From positions 34,167,301 to 34,231,300 of the forward strand of contig NC_087066.1 of assembly GCF_963678635.1 (NCBI RefSeq): a DNA stretch of 64,000 bases, written 5' to 3'. Positions 1 to 10,646 of this stretch are shown in pieces. The stretch comes from Symsagittifera roscoffensis. Its lineage: Eukaryota > Xenacoelomorpha > Acoela > Convolutidae. The notes under the pieces were generated by a model, which saw nothing but the letters and a program-made list of their open reading frames with translations, did no database searches and was not told where the DNA came from. Both the position numbers and the translations under genes were made by a program. Each line of letters starts with the position of its first letter. Position 1 is the stretch's first letter.

Positions 1-43
1 CCACGTGAGCTACTCCGCTGTAGGGGAATCGGTCTATCAGCTC
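1..43 (-). CDS. EPS8: EPS8 homologue, exon 7 (partial, runs off the window)
   Basis: An AG acceptor at 44-45 (minus strand) is followed by an open frame that continues the PTB domain. The preceding exon ends at a codon boundary and this one starts on a full codon. It reads ELIDRFPYSGVAHV, which fits the EPS8 PTB segment where acidic, Leu and Phe-Pro residues follow the TQEM-type strand. The acceptor is not strongly pyrimidine-rich, so its exact position is less sure than the homology. The rest of the gene lies left of the window. Confidence 0.65.
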
Positions 44-303
44 CTTAAGTCAAAACTATACACATCAAGACAGGAAAGCTACTGTTGACTCAAAACAAGT
101 AAACAACGAAATCAACCTGTTTTTGATTACTGTTTTTTAAATAAAAATATTTTTGAATTAAAAGTATTCGAAAGCCAAACGTTGTATCATACGTAAGAAT
201 GGCTCAAAATACTAATAATTGCGAAGAGAGAGTGTGCTTTTTCATTTTGAGCCATCTATTTATCCTCTTTTGCTGCAACTTAACCCAAAACTTAAGCACT
301 TAC

Positions 304-563
304 AGAGGAGTTGATATCGTACAGTTTGATTTCGTCTCCCGACACACGCAGCTTCATCTCCTGCGACCATATTTTATTCTTCACATCTTGCAACTTCAAT
401 TTCCGAATAGCATCATCTACTGTCCACAATGCGTCTTCGCGTGACATCGTGAACGAAGTCAAGTGTTCCACTGTGAAGTCAGCCGAACTGGAGTTGTTCA
501 CGCTCGAGACTCGCGAAGACACGGACACGGCGGATCCGACTCCATCCCCTGCCGAGAGACGGT
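304..563 (-). CDS. EPS8: EPS8 homologue, exon 6 (start of PTB domain)
   Basis: This exon encodes the N-terminal half of an EPS8-family PTB domain. The visible core is VEHLTSFTMSREDALWTVDD followed by AIRKLKLQDVKNKIWSQEM, a family signature. EPS8 proteins bind Abi1/Sos1 and regulate actin capping and bundling downstream of receptor tyrosine kinases. The exon ends in an excellent donor (GTAAGT at 298-303). Its acceptor is read as TTCAG just before 563, because the one base left by the upstream exon plus the two bases here complete an Asp codon. An ATG at 574-576 gives an alternative start (MSASDRL...) and has an in-frame stop upstream, so a shorter isoform starting here is possible. A Ser-rich stretch precedes the PTB. 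Confidence 0.88.
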
Positions 564-1329
564 CTGAAGCCGACATATGGTTGTTTCAATTCAAAATATA
601 AGATAATACAATCCACGGAACAACAAATAAAGAATTAAGGTGACAAAATCATTTATTTAATACTTTCGCATCAGTAATCAGATATGTCAAACTATGTCAT
701 ACATTTTTGTTTCAAAAGGAACACAGCTTTCATTGGAATTAAGGTCAAATTTTTTACAACACTTATGCCATGACAGCTTGGTAAACTCAACACGTCAAAA
801 TTTATAAGTATACTTAGTGAATTAACATCAGCTTGATTTGAATGTATGACTCCTTTTTCTAGATTAACATTTTGTAAAATAAATATAAATAAACAAAACT
901 GAGCAAGGACTATTATTTTATCTGGCTCGGGAACTACTTTAAAGGAAATTGGAATATCTAACGCTTTTCGAAGTGTAGGAAATTCAAGGCGTTAACGTCT
1001 GGCAAACGAAAAATAAGTCAACCATCATATCAAATTACGCTCTTCAAGAAATTGTAGATCATATTTTACGATCTCGTTAAACTTAAGACACCAGCGAAAA
1101 TAGACCATTCATAATGTGATGTGCTTTCTTTATTTATTTTCAAAACAATTATTGAAGTTAACTTGAATTTTACAGCGAGAAAAAAGACAAGCGAGAAACT
1201 TACACTACATCTTGCTGCATTTTATTATCACCTTGCTGTGAATTCAAATACTTTTTCAAAGCCTCTTGCCCCTGCCGACCCAAAGTGTCCCCTCTTTGTA
1301 CTATTTTGAGATATCCATAATTGGTAATG

Positions 1330-1645
1330 GACCCTAAAATTTTTCTAAAGGCGCCTTTGGCGCCCATATATACTTACTTTAAGAGGGGAGCGCGCGCCAA
1401 AAAAAACGCATTTTTTTTTCTTCAAAATTTTCTAAAAGGTACCTAAAAACGCCTTTTTTTGGCCTGTTTTTCAAAATTTTGCCTGCGGCGCAGAAAATTT
1501 TACCAAAACAGGGTCTTTTTAGTATTTTGGGAGAGCTCGGAAAATCAATTCGGTCGACCTACCTAAAAAAAAAGGTCGACAAAATTTTCGAAAATTTTTG
1601 AAAATTCGCCCTTCTCGAGAAAATCCTAGATCCGCCCCTGCGTTT
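1330..1645 (-). repeat. dispersed repeat, hAT-MITE-like end
   Basis: Read on the minus strand it opens with CAGGGGCGGATCTAGGATTT, an end typical of hAT-type MITEs. It continues through blocks (GCGCCGCAGGCAA, GGCGTTTTT) that recur in the opposite orientation in the element at 6092-6477. I cannot define its other terminus or a target duplication. Confidence 0.45.
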
Positions 1646-2756
1646 TTCGTTATTCAACTTTCTAATTAGCACAGTTTCTATAAACCTTATTTCTCTCTTC
1701 TTCATGATTAGCAATTTTATCCCTGGGCTATGCCAAAAAAAAATTAAGCCAAAGTGACCTCGTAAAAACAGTTGAATGACAACAAACTGAAGGAAACTTA
1801 AAAAATTGTCCAATTTGAGAAAACTGCGTCAAATATTCAGCTGGCATACCGAAAAATGAAATACACTTTTTAGACTTGATCATTTTTTCGCACGGATTGC
1901 ACAATTGTTATTAGAGAGCGCAATTTGCTTCGAATTTAGTGAAGTTAAAAAGAAGTCAAACCGACGGCAAGTAAGATTGAGCCCGAACAACTCTCCTATA
2001 TCTCTTTTCATATGTCATATCATAACTAGGTTGAACTTTTAACACTTCGAAACACTTGCAATGCAAAACAAAAATCTGAAAAACAAAGTTGAAAAAATTA
2101 CTAGAAAAAATAACTTGAAAACTTGGATAAGATACAGTAACAAAATTTCATTTTTGTATAAAAAGAAGTTCATAAACAGCCTGAAAAAGAATTGAAAATT
2201 AATTACCGAGCAGCAACAAATTTTGGGTCAAAATCTGTTTGAGCCGAAAACAAAAATGTTATTGAAAAAGTATCAAAAAATTTAAAATTTTTAACAAACT
2301 ATCCAATCTGAAACACATAATTGCATGCTAATTGATTTGCCCTCAAAATTAAGCAATACAAGTTGTATGAGCCGATACAACATAAACTGAAGCTGTTTAA
2401 ATATTTAAAAAAAAAGAAACAAAAAAACTGAAAAAAAAATTAACGCAAACTCAGACTTGGTAAACCTAAAAAATTACTGAACTTTCAATTAAAGTCGAAA
2501 CAAAAAAAAAACAGTTTAAATTGGAGCAAAACAAGTGCTCTAGAAAAAAGGCCAAAAAACCTATCAGAAACAAAAAATGTCGTTTTAAAACGGAAAAGGA
2601 ACCGACAGAAACTAGAGCGAAAACCACGATCACGAAAAAAAAATGAACGAAAATACGAAAAATAATCAACCTGGAACGGGTTTTATCTAATAACAATTCA
2701 AATTATAATACTTTTATTTAAACTTTCAAGAAATCCAGCATGTCAGAAGATGAAGG

Positions 2757-2842
2757 AGTCAAGATATGAAATGATGAGTCCTGTGACTAAAGTTATTTAC
2801 GAGAAAAAAGTCTAGTACTCGATTGCAATACCCTTGCTTATC
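2757..2842 (+). repeat. dispersed hairpin repeat, copy 1
   Basis: Shares a core (tacgggaaaaagtctagta, then ccgattgcaatacccttgct, with variations) with copies at about 23838-23925 and 25983-26066. The core ends in a short inverted repeat, degenerate in this copy. Confidence 0.5.
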
Positions 2843-3304
2843 TCAAGAGTAAAAAGTGAAAACATTAGGGATGAGCAAGTCAAAAAGGGAATGAAAGTGA
2901 AAAAATAAAAAAACAGCCCCAGAAAGTCATGGTTTTCAAAACACTGTTTGAGGAAAAATGTCGAACCACGTACTCACCAGCGTTAGATAAGCATTCAGAA
3001 AAACGCATCGAGCGGCAACTTAGACAATTATACTTAACACGCCAGTTGAATCGAACATAAATTTTTAGTTCACAAAAAACAATTGTTACAAAAATTAAGC
3101 AACCCTTTAACCCTTCGCCGAATAACTCTTTTAAGCAAAAAAACTTTGTTTCGTTCACAGATTACGGGAATAATGAACATTAATTATATACTATAGAAAA
3201 AATTGCTCAAACCAGAAGAAAATTCCGCACTCTTGCAACTAAGCCGACATTTTTTCCAAACGGAAACACTTCCTGGTTGAATGCGAACTCAAGGCCCTAG
3301 TCTT

Positions 3305-3412
3305 CCCTTAGACGTTAAATATATGCCAATTCTCACTAAGAAGACTTGAGATATGAATCCCTTAGACGTTAAATATATGCCAATTCTCACTAAGAAGACT
3401 TGAGATACGAAT
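3305..3412. repeat. 54-bp tandem duplication
   Basis: Two head-to-tail copies, 3305-3358 and 3359-3412, starting cccttagacgttaaatatat. They differ at only one or two bases near the end, so the duplication is recent. It is intronic and has no evident coding role. Confidence 0.9.
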
Positions 3413-4259
3413 TTATCATAAAGTAAACATTAGAATAATTCAATGATCCGGTTAGACTAATTGTTTACGTGGAAAAGTCTTTGTTTAGATCTGACAACGC
3501 TTGCTAACTGCAAGCTTAAAAACGGCCGAAAGGTTTGTCAACCTTTTAAGTCGAACAAATTGATTCGCCGTCAGTTCCGTACTGTGCAAGCAAACAATTT
3601 AACCAACCTTGCAATAACAACATCACAATGACATTTCCTGTTTTTTAAGCCAAAACGGTAATGTGAGCACCAAAAAATCCACACCAATACAATTAAATTT
3701 ATGACCCAAGAGATACAAAGCAAATTATTGGGAGAGAAGCCGCCGAAACTAGGCAACCAAGAAAAACAGCTGTTAAGAATCAAAGCACAGCTAGCCGACG
3801 CAGATGCTGGCTGCACAACAGCACACATCAGACGGAAGAACTAAAAGACGCCCAGTCTGTGAAACGGGGTTTTGAGTGGTCGCCACTCTTGACTTTTTAC
3901 TTCATCGACCTCAATGGAGATGAAGCGCTTGTGACGTTTCTCCTTCAGCCCTAATGTCCCCCGAGGGCCAACAGAACTGGAGAATTGCACACTGTCTACC
4001 TAGCAAACACTGGGGCACTTTCAAAACAAGTTTATCCTGCAGATAAGTACTGAGACGAGACGAAATCACGCAATGAAGAACAACAGAAACAAAACCAAGC
4101 ACGAACAATCATTCTGGACCATTCGTGACTGCCACCAGAGCAGAGCGTGGTTAAAACAACAACAACCAATTTGATTTTGCGAGCTCTTCCAAAACACTTA
4201 CGTTTTCGACGTTTTTAGACACTTTTCGGAAGTTTTTGGCTCGAAACAAAAAAACTAAC

Positions 4260-4333
4260 CTCCGTAAATGAGTGTGAAATTGTTATCCATGTCCTCGTCA
4301 GTTGACCCTCTGTTTCTTGAAGCAGAAGCTGAT
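4260..4333 (-). CDS. EPS8: EPS8 homologue, exon 5
   Basis: A 74-nt exon bounded by TTTTTTACTGTTTAG and GTTAGT on the minus strand. In the only frame that fits the neighbouring exons it reads SASASRNRGSTDEDMDNNFT and ends LIYG. It takes one base to finish the Arg codon from the upstream exon and leaves one base for the Asp codon of the next. The segment is Ser/Arg/Asp-rich linker N-terminal to the PTB. I recognise no domain; support is splice sites plus phase agreement. Confidence 0.7.
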
Positions 4334-4618
4334 CTAAACAGTAAAAAATGTTAGGATGTGATGTACCGAGCTTTGTCTTAACCACCCTTCACGAAATCAT
4401 TTCAGGATTCTAACACAAATTCAAAAAGTTATCTGTGATTTCTGTGAAACAGAAATTTATTGCAGATGAACTGAATCATTTTGCATGAATCCCATGCTGA
4501 ATTTTACTGACTTCAAACTCGACCGGCGCCAAAATGTGTTGCGAGTGATCATTCTGTTGAATAGTTGTATAGATGTATGTGCCTTTTTAAATGATGCTCA
4601 GTTACTGCTTTTACTCAC

Positions 4619-4786
4619 CTGTGATTTCCCTTCCCGTGCTTCTTTCCACCTTTTCCTCCTGGCCCATTGGCTCGCATTCCGATCTCGTACTCGTCACTCA
4701 TACTAGCCCCGAGCATGTGACTCGCTACCACTCCTCCTGCACTGCTGCTCTGTTCTGTTCTGATCCCACTGTCTCCTCCCGACGAC
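4619..4786 (-). CDS. EPS8: EPS8 homologue, exon 4
   Basis: A 168-nt exon with acceptor TTTATAATCGCAG and a consensus donor (CACAG then GTGAGT). It encodes a Gly/Ser-rich stretch with a short acidic patch (SMSDEYEIGM) and a basic Gly/Lys tail (GPGGKGGKKHGKGNH). Entry and exit phases match the exons on either side. Likely a disordered linker between the N-terminal EPS8 motif and the PTB. Base composition is clearly richer in G+C than the flanking introns, as expected for coding sequence. Confidence 0.8.
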
Positions 4787-5288
4787 CTGCGATTATAAAA
4801 GAATTTGATTTTGTTTTCGTAAACAATTGCATAAAAGGCCCAAAGACCCTGATTACACGCTTGCATTGGCAAGGTCATAGCCAAAATCATATCACAAATG
4901 GGCGAAAAATTCTAACTTTGGAGATTCGCTTTTTGTCAACCAATTTCTATTGCACCTGCATGTTCCGGATTTGTAGAACATCGATTCAGCCTCTGCGGTC
5001 AAAAATGTTCAAAAAGCAAACCAACATCAGAACTTGAAACGTAGATTATTTTCTCAAAAACCCAACTTCTTGATGTAATACATGAATTGCAATTTTTGCA
5101 CGAATGCTCTTTTGATAAATACTGTACAAGCAAACTTTCTAGTTAAAAACACACAGTACACAACTACATTGTATACAAATACATGGTTTTTCACTACGAC
5201 TTTCACGAGAGCAACTACTATTTAGTGACTATATGCATACAAAAATACTCGGGTAAGGAACTCGAAAAAATTCAGCCTGGACACAGAG

Positions 5289-5908
5289 GCAAAGCGGAGC
5301 TTCGCACCACTTGCGATACCACAAACACAGCATTGGAAGCTAGCAGACAGAAAATACAAGTCCAAAACTAATGAAAAAATCAAAGAACTACAACTACAAA
5401 AATTTGCCTTGAATATTAACTTTGAAGAGAACACGACCAGGATCACAATCGTCGCCCATTTGTTATCAGAAACAATTATCGAAGGGCAATTAAACAAAAA
5501 AAAGAGGGGTGAACTCCATTAGACCCGAAAACAAAATTGTCGGCTAAAATCTTTTGAAAAGTCTGAAAATCTAAGCTTTTACGCTGTGCGTGAAGTGAGT
5601 CGATAATAAACTTGAATCGATAATGAGCTAGGCAACCAAATGCTTTATATATTCTGTTAAAAACAGCAAGCGTTAAAAATAGCTGAATTACAAAAAATTG
5701 ACAAAGAATTGCCAAAATAGCTGAATTACAATTATCGCTAGCCTTAAAAATAGCTTCAATGCACAAAATAAACAAATACATAAATAGCTGAATTACAAAG
5801 CATTACCAAAATAGCTGAATTGGAACTTACGACTCAAAGACGCAGCGGAGTTTCGCTTCACTAGTGCTACATCGCAAACATAGCATTGCAAGCTAGCCGA
5901 CAGAAAAG
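5289..5908 (+). repeat. two diverged copies of a dispersed ~70-bp repeat
   Basis: Positions 5289-5355 and 5838-5908 share the pattern agcggag-ttcgc, then acagcattg-aagctag-cgacagaaaa. A third weak copy is near 26470-26505. Between the two lie several copies of atagctgaattacaa. Family unknown. Confidence 0.5.
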
Positions 5909-6091
5909 GTGATAAAGTCAAAAGAGAAGCTGAACACTAGCGGAACACGACAAAAAGCAGCTCTATAAAATGCAAAATGAAAAAGTACAAATACGCCTCG
6001 AATTAGTAAAAATTCGGCAACATCTCGAGTTCGATCTGCGACCAAGAGATTTTGAGTCTCACGCACTTAGCACTTACCATCAGCCACAGAC

Positions 6092-6477
6092 AGGCGCGGA
6101 TATAGGAACTTCTCGAGGAGGGGGAGGGGGTGGTTTGGGTGCGGATTTTCAAAAAAAAAACTCAAGAATTTTGTCGATCTTTTTTTAGCTCTTCCAAATC
6201 ACTATAAAGACCATAACTTTCCCAAATTTTTCTGCGCCGCAGGCAACTTTTTCGAAAAACGGGCAAAAAAGGCGTTTGTTTTTATGCACTTACAACTTTT
6301 TGGAAAATTTCTAAAAAAAAAATTGCGTTCAAAATTAGTATAGATTGGGGCCGAATGCGCCATAAAAAATGTAAGGGTCGGTAAGCAAAAAAATGGATGT
6401 CTCAAAATAAAACAGGGGGTCGAATCACTTAGGTGGGGGGGGGGGGGCATACGCCCCCGCCCCCTAAACCCGCTACT
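6092..6477 (+). mobile_element. hAT-like MITE with G-runs
   Basis: The left end CAGGCGCGGATATAGG and the right end (read on the minus strand, CAGTAGCGGGTTTAGGGG) form imperfect terminal inverted repeats of the CAG-GCGG type common in non-autonomous hAT elements. Next to the right end are runs of 12 or more Gs and a complementary C-rich segment. Flanks gccacaga and gccagacg could be a decayed 8-bp duplication. No transposase is present. Confidence 0.5.
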
Positions 6478-7612
6478 GGCCAGACGCTTAACTAATCATT
6501 AACACTAGTCACGAATAAAGCAGAGAACAGATGCCATGTAATTTCCAATGCTAGAGATCGTGATTATAGCAAAATTGCTACCAAATAAATGTACACTTTT
6601 GATGACCACTTTTATTTGCGAATTAGGTTAGAAAAAAGAAGGTTCAAACTAATACACCACTCTGTTTGTAAGTGTAAACATGTTTAAATCAAAACATATG
6701 AAGCGGAAACTAAGCCAAAAATACTAGGGTAGACCAAAGAGAGCCAATAAATCGTTTTCATGAAAATTTTTAGCAATAAAAATTCGAGATTCCAAAGTTA
6801 AAAGTACCGATGAGCAAAAAATTGCTTTTTTAAACGACGCATTATGAGGCGACTAAGCGATATAACACAAGTAGAAAACTCATAAAAAAATTGACAGAGT
6901 TCACGAACTGATTCATTAACTTATAAATTTTTTCGGAAAAAGCCTGTCCCAATTAGATAACGCGCAATAAATAAAACTTCTAAGTGTTTATCGAAGTGAT
7001 ATGCGTTTATCAATTAGAATACGAATCATTTTATTTATTTCTAGCCTGAGCTCTAAGTTTCAAGTCTTTATTGCAGAAAAAGGGGCGGGTCTTTTTACGT
7101 AATTCGCCCAATTTCCGCAGTTTTGCAATTTCTCTACCACGCAAAGAATAAAACACTGATCGGGCTTGATTGGTTAAACTAATGCGTGCCCTTCTTTTAG
7201 CCGATTTCCAGCAAGGACACGTTTCAAGCAGCTGTGAAGTTGGTCTTTTTCCCACCTCGAGCTATTTTCTGTTTTTTTTTTGTAGTCCGGACATAACTCC
7301 GGGCAGCTTATTTGAAATCTATTTGACTATTTTATAAAAACAATCTATTGCATTGGTAATTTCAGCTAATTTACAAGCTTACTTAAAAGGCTTGACAAAA
7401 TATTTCAAGCTTGAGCTGGAGTCTGATAAGCTAATTCTAGCCAATCAGATTCAAGCGAAATAGTTTCAATTCAAAATGTGGAAATTTTGATTTTGGGCTC
7501 AATAAATAAGATCTTAGGTGGTTTCGTATTATTCCTTTTCGGCTCTTTTACCTTTTCCCACCAAAATTTCAAATTTTATTTTCTTGTTGCTTTACGTAGT
7601 ATGAAAGATAAC

Positions 7613-8857
7613 CTAGCGTGTAACGCACCTCCAGTGCTTCGAATTTTTTCGACAACTCATGAAAAACCGCATATATTGGAGCCAAGATCTGCAACCTTTT
7701 AGTGTACTCTGACTGCACCCAATTACAGGGTTGGCAATTTCCAAATTTATTTACAAAAACTTTATTTCCAATTTTGAAAAACCATAAAAGAGTCACCTCG
7801 AAAACTTAATAGGCCTCTGGAAAAAATTAGAGACCAGATTTGCAACTACTGAGAGTCCCTGAGAGCACCCTACTATAGAGTTGGGAATTTAAACTTTTGT
7901 GAGTTTTTTAAACCTAAGTTTGCCGAAAAAATGAAAAAATCATAATAAAAGTCACATAATAAAAGGATTTGAGCATTCAGAATTAGAGGCAATATTTGCA
8001 ACGCCTGGTTGCACGCTGATAATAAGGTTGTCTCTCCATCAAATAGTAGTTTCAAATTTTGTGAAATTTTTTGTAGGGAAGTTCTTTGAGAAATTTTGAA
8101 AAAATCAAAAATATGTCTTATCTCGTAAAAATCAAAAATATGTCAAAAACTTAAAGCATTTGAGCAGTTGCATTTTGCAAGATTTGTAACTCCTGAGAGT
8201 ACCCTGACAGCATCCAACTACAGGGTAAAGAATTTTAAATTTGGAAATGAAATTGATTTAATTTTTTTTGAACAATTACAAAAAACGTAATATATCGAAA
8301 ATTACAAGAATTTGAGCAGTCATAATTAGAGGCAAGGCTCTCAACTCCTGAGAAGCCCTCAAATACAGAGTTGGGAATTTCAAATTTTGAAGAAAAAAAA
8401 TTTCGTTTAATTTTTGTTTGAAAAATTTTGAAAAAATCACAAGAAAACGTCATATCTCGAAAACTACAAGGATTTGAGCCGTCACATTTAGAGGCAAGAT
8501 TTGCAATCCTTGAGAGTACTCTGACAGCACCTAACAACAGGGTTAGGGGAAGTTTGGTAAATTATGTTGGAATTTAACTTTTCTGAAAATTTTTGAAAAA
8601 AAATCACGAAAATCGTCGTATCTCTTACACTATAAGGATTTGAGGCCAAATTCGCAACCTTTTGGGGAATCCTGACAGCATCCCACTATTGGGCTGCTAA
8701 TTTCAAACTCGGTAGAATAACCACTGAATTCAAACTGGAAAATCGAAAAAATCTTAACCATTGCAATATGCGATATAGCTTAAACATGCAAAAAAATTAC
8801 GTTGAAAAAGCTTAAACGTGGCGAGATAGTGAAGCCCGCATTTAAATATATAATAGG
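7613..8857 (-). mobile_element. Helitron-like non-autonomous element with internal satellite, copy 1
   Basis: On the minus strand it starts CTATTATATATTTAAATGCG and ends with a hairpin (7625-7637) followed by CTAG, which resembles Helitron ends (5' TC, 3' hairpin plus CTRR, no target duplication). The middle is about six head-to-tail units of ~165 bp, each with a core like gtcatatctcgaaaactaca and a tail like ctacagggttgggaatttca. The same termini bound a second copy at 14096-15527. No Rep/helicase gene is present. Confidence 0.6.
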
Positions 8858-9298
8858 TGCGTTATAACAATCTGAAGAACAAACCCATTCACAAATTTTG
8901 GTTTGTTCATCATGCCAAGCTTCATTGCATTCAGAAAGAGCAAATAGTTTTTAAAACTGAATTTCAAATAGTTGGGGTGCGTAGGTGGAAAAGAGCCTGC
9001 TACGCTTATGCATAAAACACCAACAGAGACATAAAACAAAAGTTCAAAAAAATTCACAAGCTTTTTCGGCTAAAATGAGTTATTCGAAAGCCGCATTAAC
9101 TAAGTTAAAAGTGACTGCCCAATCATCAGCTAAAATTGAAGGCTTGCTTAGTTCATCTTGATTTTTCGAATGTGAATTTTGAAGCAGTTATAGAAAAAAA
9201 AACATCAATAGTGTATAAATATTTTTCACAGGAAAAAAAAAATTACCGAAATGAGAAGTTTTGCAGCTCACAAGAAAACTGAACAATAGGTCATTTAC

Positions 9299-9419
9299 CC
9301 TGAATATGAAGCTTGTTTGTAGTGTTGATTTTGTGGTGTGTTTGACTGCATCTGAAGAGATACCGGATCTCCATTCGCAATATTTCCCCGAGATCCTCCA
9401 CTAAACTCATTAAATGAAG
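9299..9419 (-). CDS. EPS8: EPS8 homologue, exon 3
   Basis: A 121-nt exon with acceptor TTGTGTTTCAG and donor GTAAAT. Translated, it begins SFNEFSGGSRGNIANGDPVS and ends in an Asn/Gln-rich, low-complexity stretch. It enters with two bases completing a codon and leaves two bases, agreeing with exons 2 and 4. Together with exons 4 and 5 it makes a linker of about 120 residues between the conserved RKNY motif and the PTB. Confidence 0.75.
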
Positions 9420-10258
9420 CTGAAACACAAAAACAGACCATTGTCACTTGCCAGTTGAATTTATGGCAGGACTTTTAAAGCACAAGTAGGACATTTGAAG
9501 CACTACAATTCATTATAACCAACATCAATTGAACTAGGGCTCTTTAAAAAGTACCAAGATAAAACTATCTCTGACTTATTTGAAACCATGAAAAATAGTT
9601 TTATATTTCGAGCATTACATCCTTCAAACCTTTGTTTTTTTTTCATAAAAAGGTACTTAAGGCATGTCAATTTAAGTTATTGTCTCAGCCATTTTAAGAA
9701 GTCTCAGATTGTTGAATGGAAATAGTGCCTAAATATGTATGCTTCAAAAATATAGACTTAATATCCCTTATTTGATAGAAATTACCATGGAACAGTGAAA
9801 CAAAACTAAAAGCAGCTTAGCGCATTCAAAATCTCTTCGTTTTGTGACAGCTTCATTGTGGTAAATGAAAACATGATTTCCCCAGAAGAAAAAAACCAAA
9901 AAATTGAACATAGTAATAATATAACATTTAAATAGGCATCACAGCATCCTGTTTTAAACACTTCAAGGTTTGAACTGCGATTTTGTTTTTTAATTTCAAA
10001 ATACCTTCCAGCAGTTTAGTAAAGAATTCAACTTCAGGATAGTACATGCGACTGATTGGCTTTAATTAAAGGGCCGGCAAAAGGTTGAAAGAAGGAGGAA
10101 AATGAACTCCCTTTCCCTAAATACAATATTTCCCACGAGAAATCAAATAAAACAAAAAAATGAGCAATGGATAACTTTGTGGCATAAATGAGACTGAATC
10201 AACAATCTGTGATCAACGTTCACCATCACAGCACATAAATTTTTACTAATTTATTTAC
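9420..10258. other. EPS8 intron 2
   Basis: An 839-bp AT-rich intron bounded by GTAAAT and TTTCAG. I see no repeat family, RNA gene or ORF worth naming in it. Confidence 0.55.
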
Positions 10259-10646
10259 AATCTCTCTTTTTCAGCTCCTTTTTGACGTAATTCTTTCTCT
10301 TCAAGTACAGCTCCTTTCCCGACATCTGCCCTCTTCCTAATCTCTCCATTTTTCCCACATCACTTCCCGACCTCCCTAATCCCTTAGTCGATCCTCCACT
10401 TCTACCATTCAGTGAAGCCACATCTTCATCTTGCATTTCCGATTTCGGCCTCTGAAGACTTGTATACTTCGGTCCAACTGAGCCGTGCATCTGAAATTCT
10501 TCGAAAGGTTTCACTTTCAGAGGTCCTCTGACACTTGAAAACATTTGAGGCTGCATTCCGACTTCAGATCCATCGTACATATTACTTTTTGGTTGCTGTC
10601 GCGATTTGAAACTGTTCGTCAAAGCACGAAACGGATTGCGTACACT
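10259..10646 (-). CDS. EPS8: EPS8 homologue, exon 2 (RKNY motif)
   Basis: A 388-nt exon beginning after CAAAACAG and ending at GTAAAT. Near its C-terminal end it reads GKELYLKRKNYVKKE, matching the short motif of an aromatic residue, basic residues and Asn-Tyr that lies just upstream of the PTB in vertebrate EPS8. This ties the upstream exons to the PTB exon. The rest is Ser/Gly/Met-rich and looks disordered. If the donor were skipped the frame would stop four codons later at TAA within an AATAAA, so an alternative short transcript is conceivable. Confidence 0.8.

Larger units (their letters stand above)
564..4259. other. EPS8 intron 5, repeat-filled
   Basis: About 3.7 kb of AT-rich intron with no coding region I can support. 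It contains a dispersed GC-clustered repeat (about 1330-1645), a hairpin repeat (about 2757-2842) and a 54-bp tandem duplication (3305-3412). The rest is low-complexity A/T-rich sequence. Confidence 0.6.
4787..9298. other. EPS8 intron 3, repeat-filled
   Basis: About 4.5 kb without a supported coding region. It contains a diverged pair of ~70-bp repeats (5289-5355 and 5838-5908), short reiterations of a tagctgaattacaa motif (about 5680-5820), a hAT-like MITE (6092-6477) and a Helitron-like element (7613-8857). The rest is AT-rich. Confidence 0.6.

Noticed and set aside
292-576. EPS8 starting at the ATG at 576 as a complete first exon
   Set aside because: Kept as an alternative only; phase agreement with five upstream exons and the conserved RKNY motif favour a longer protein.
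10251-10622. Single-exon small gene of 123 aa ending at the TAA at 10251
   Set aside because: Phase agreement with flanking exons and the EPS8 RKNY motif make it an internal exon; its apparent start is a TTG.
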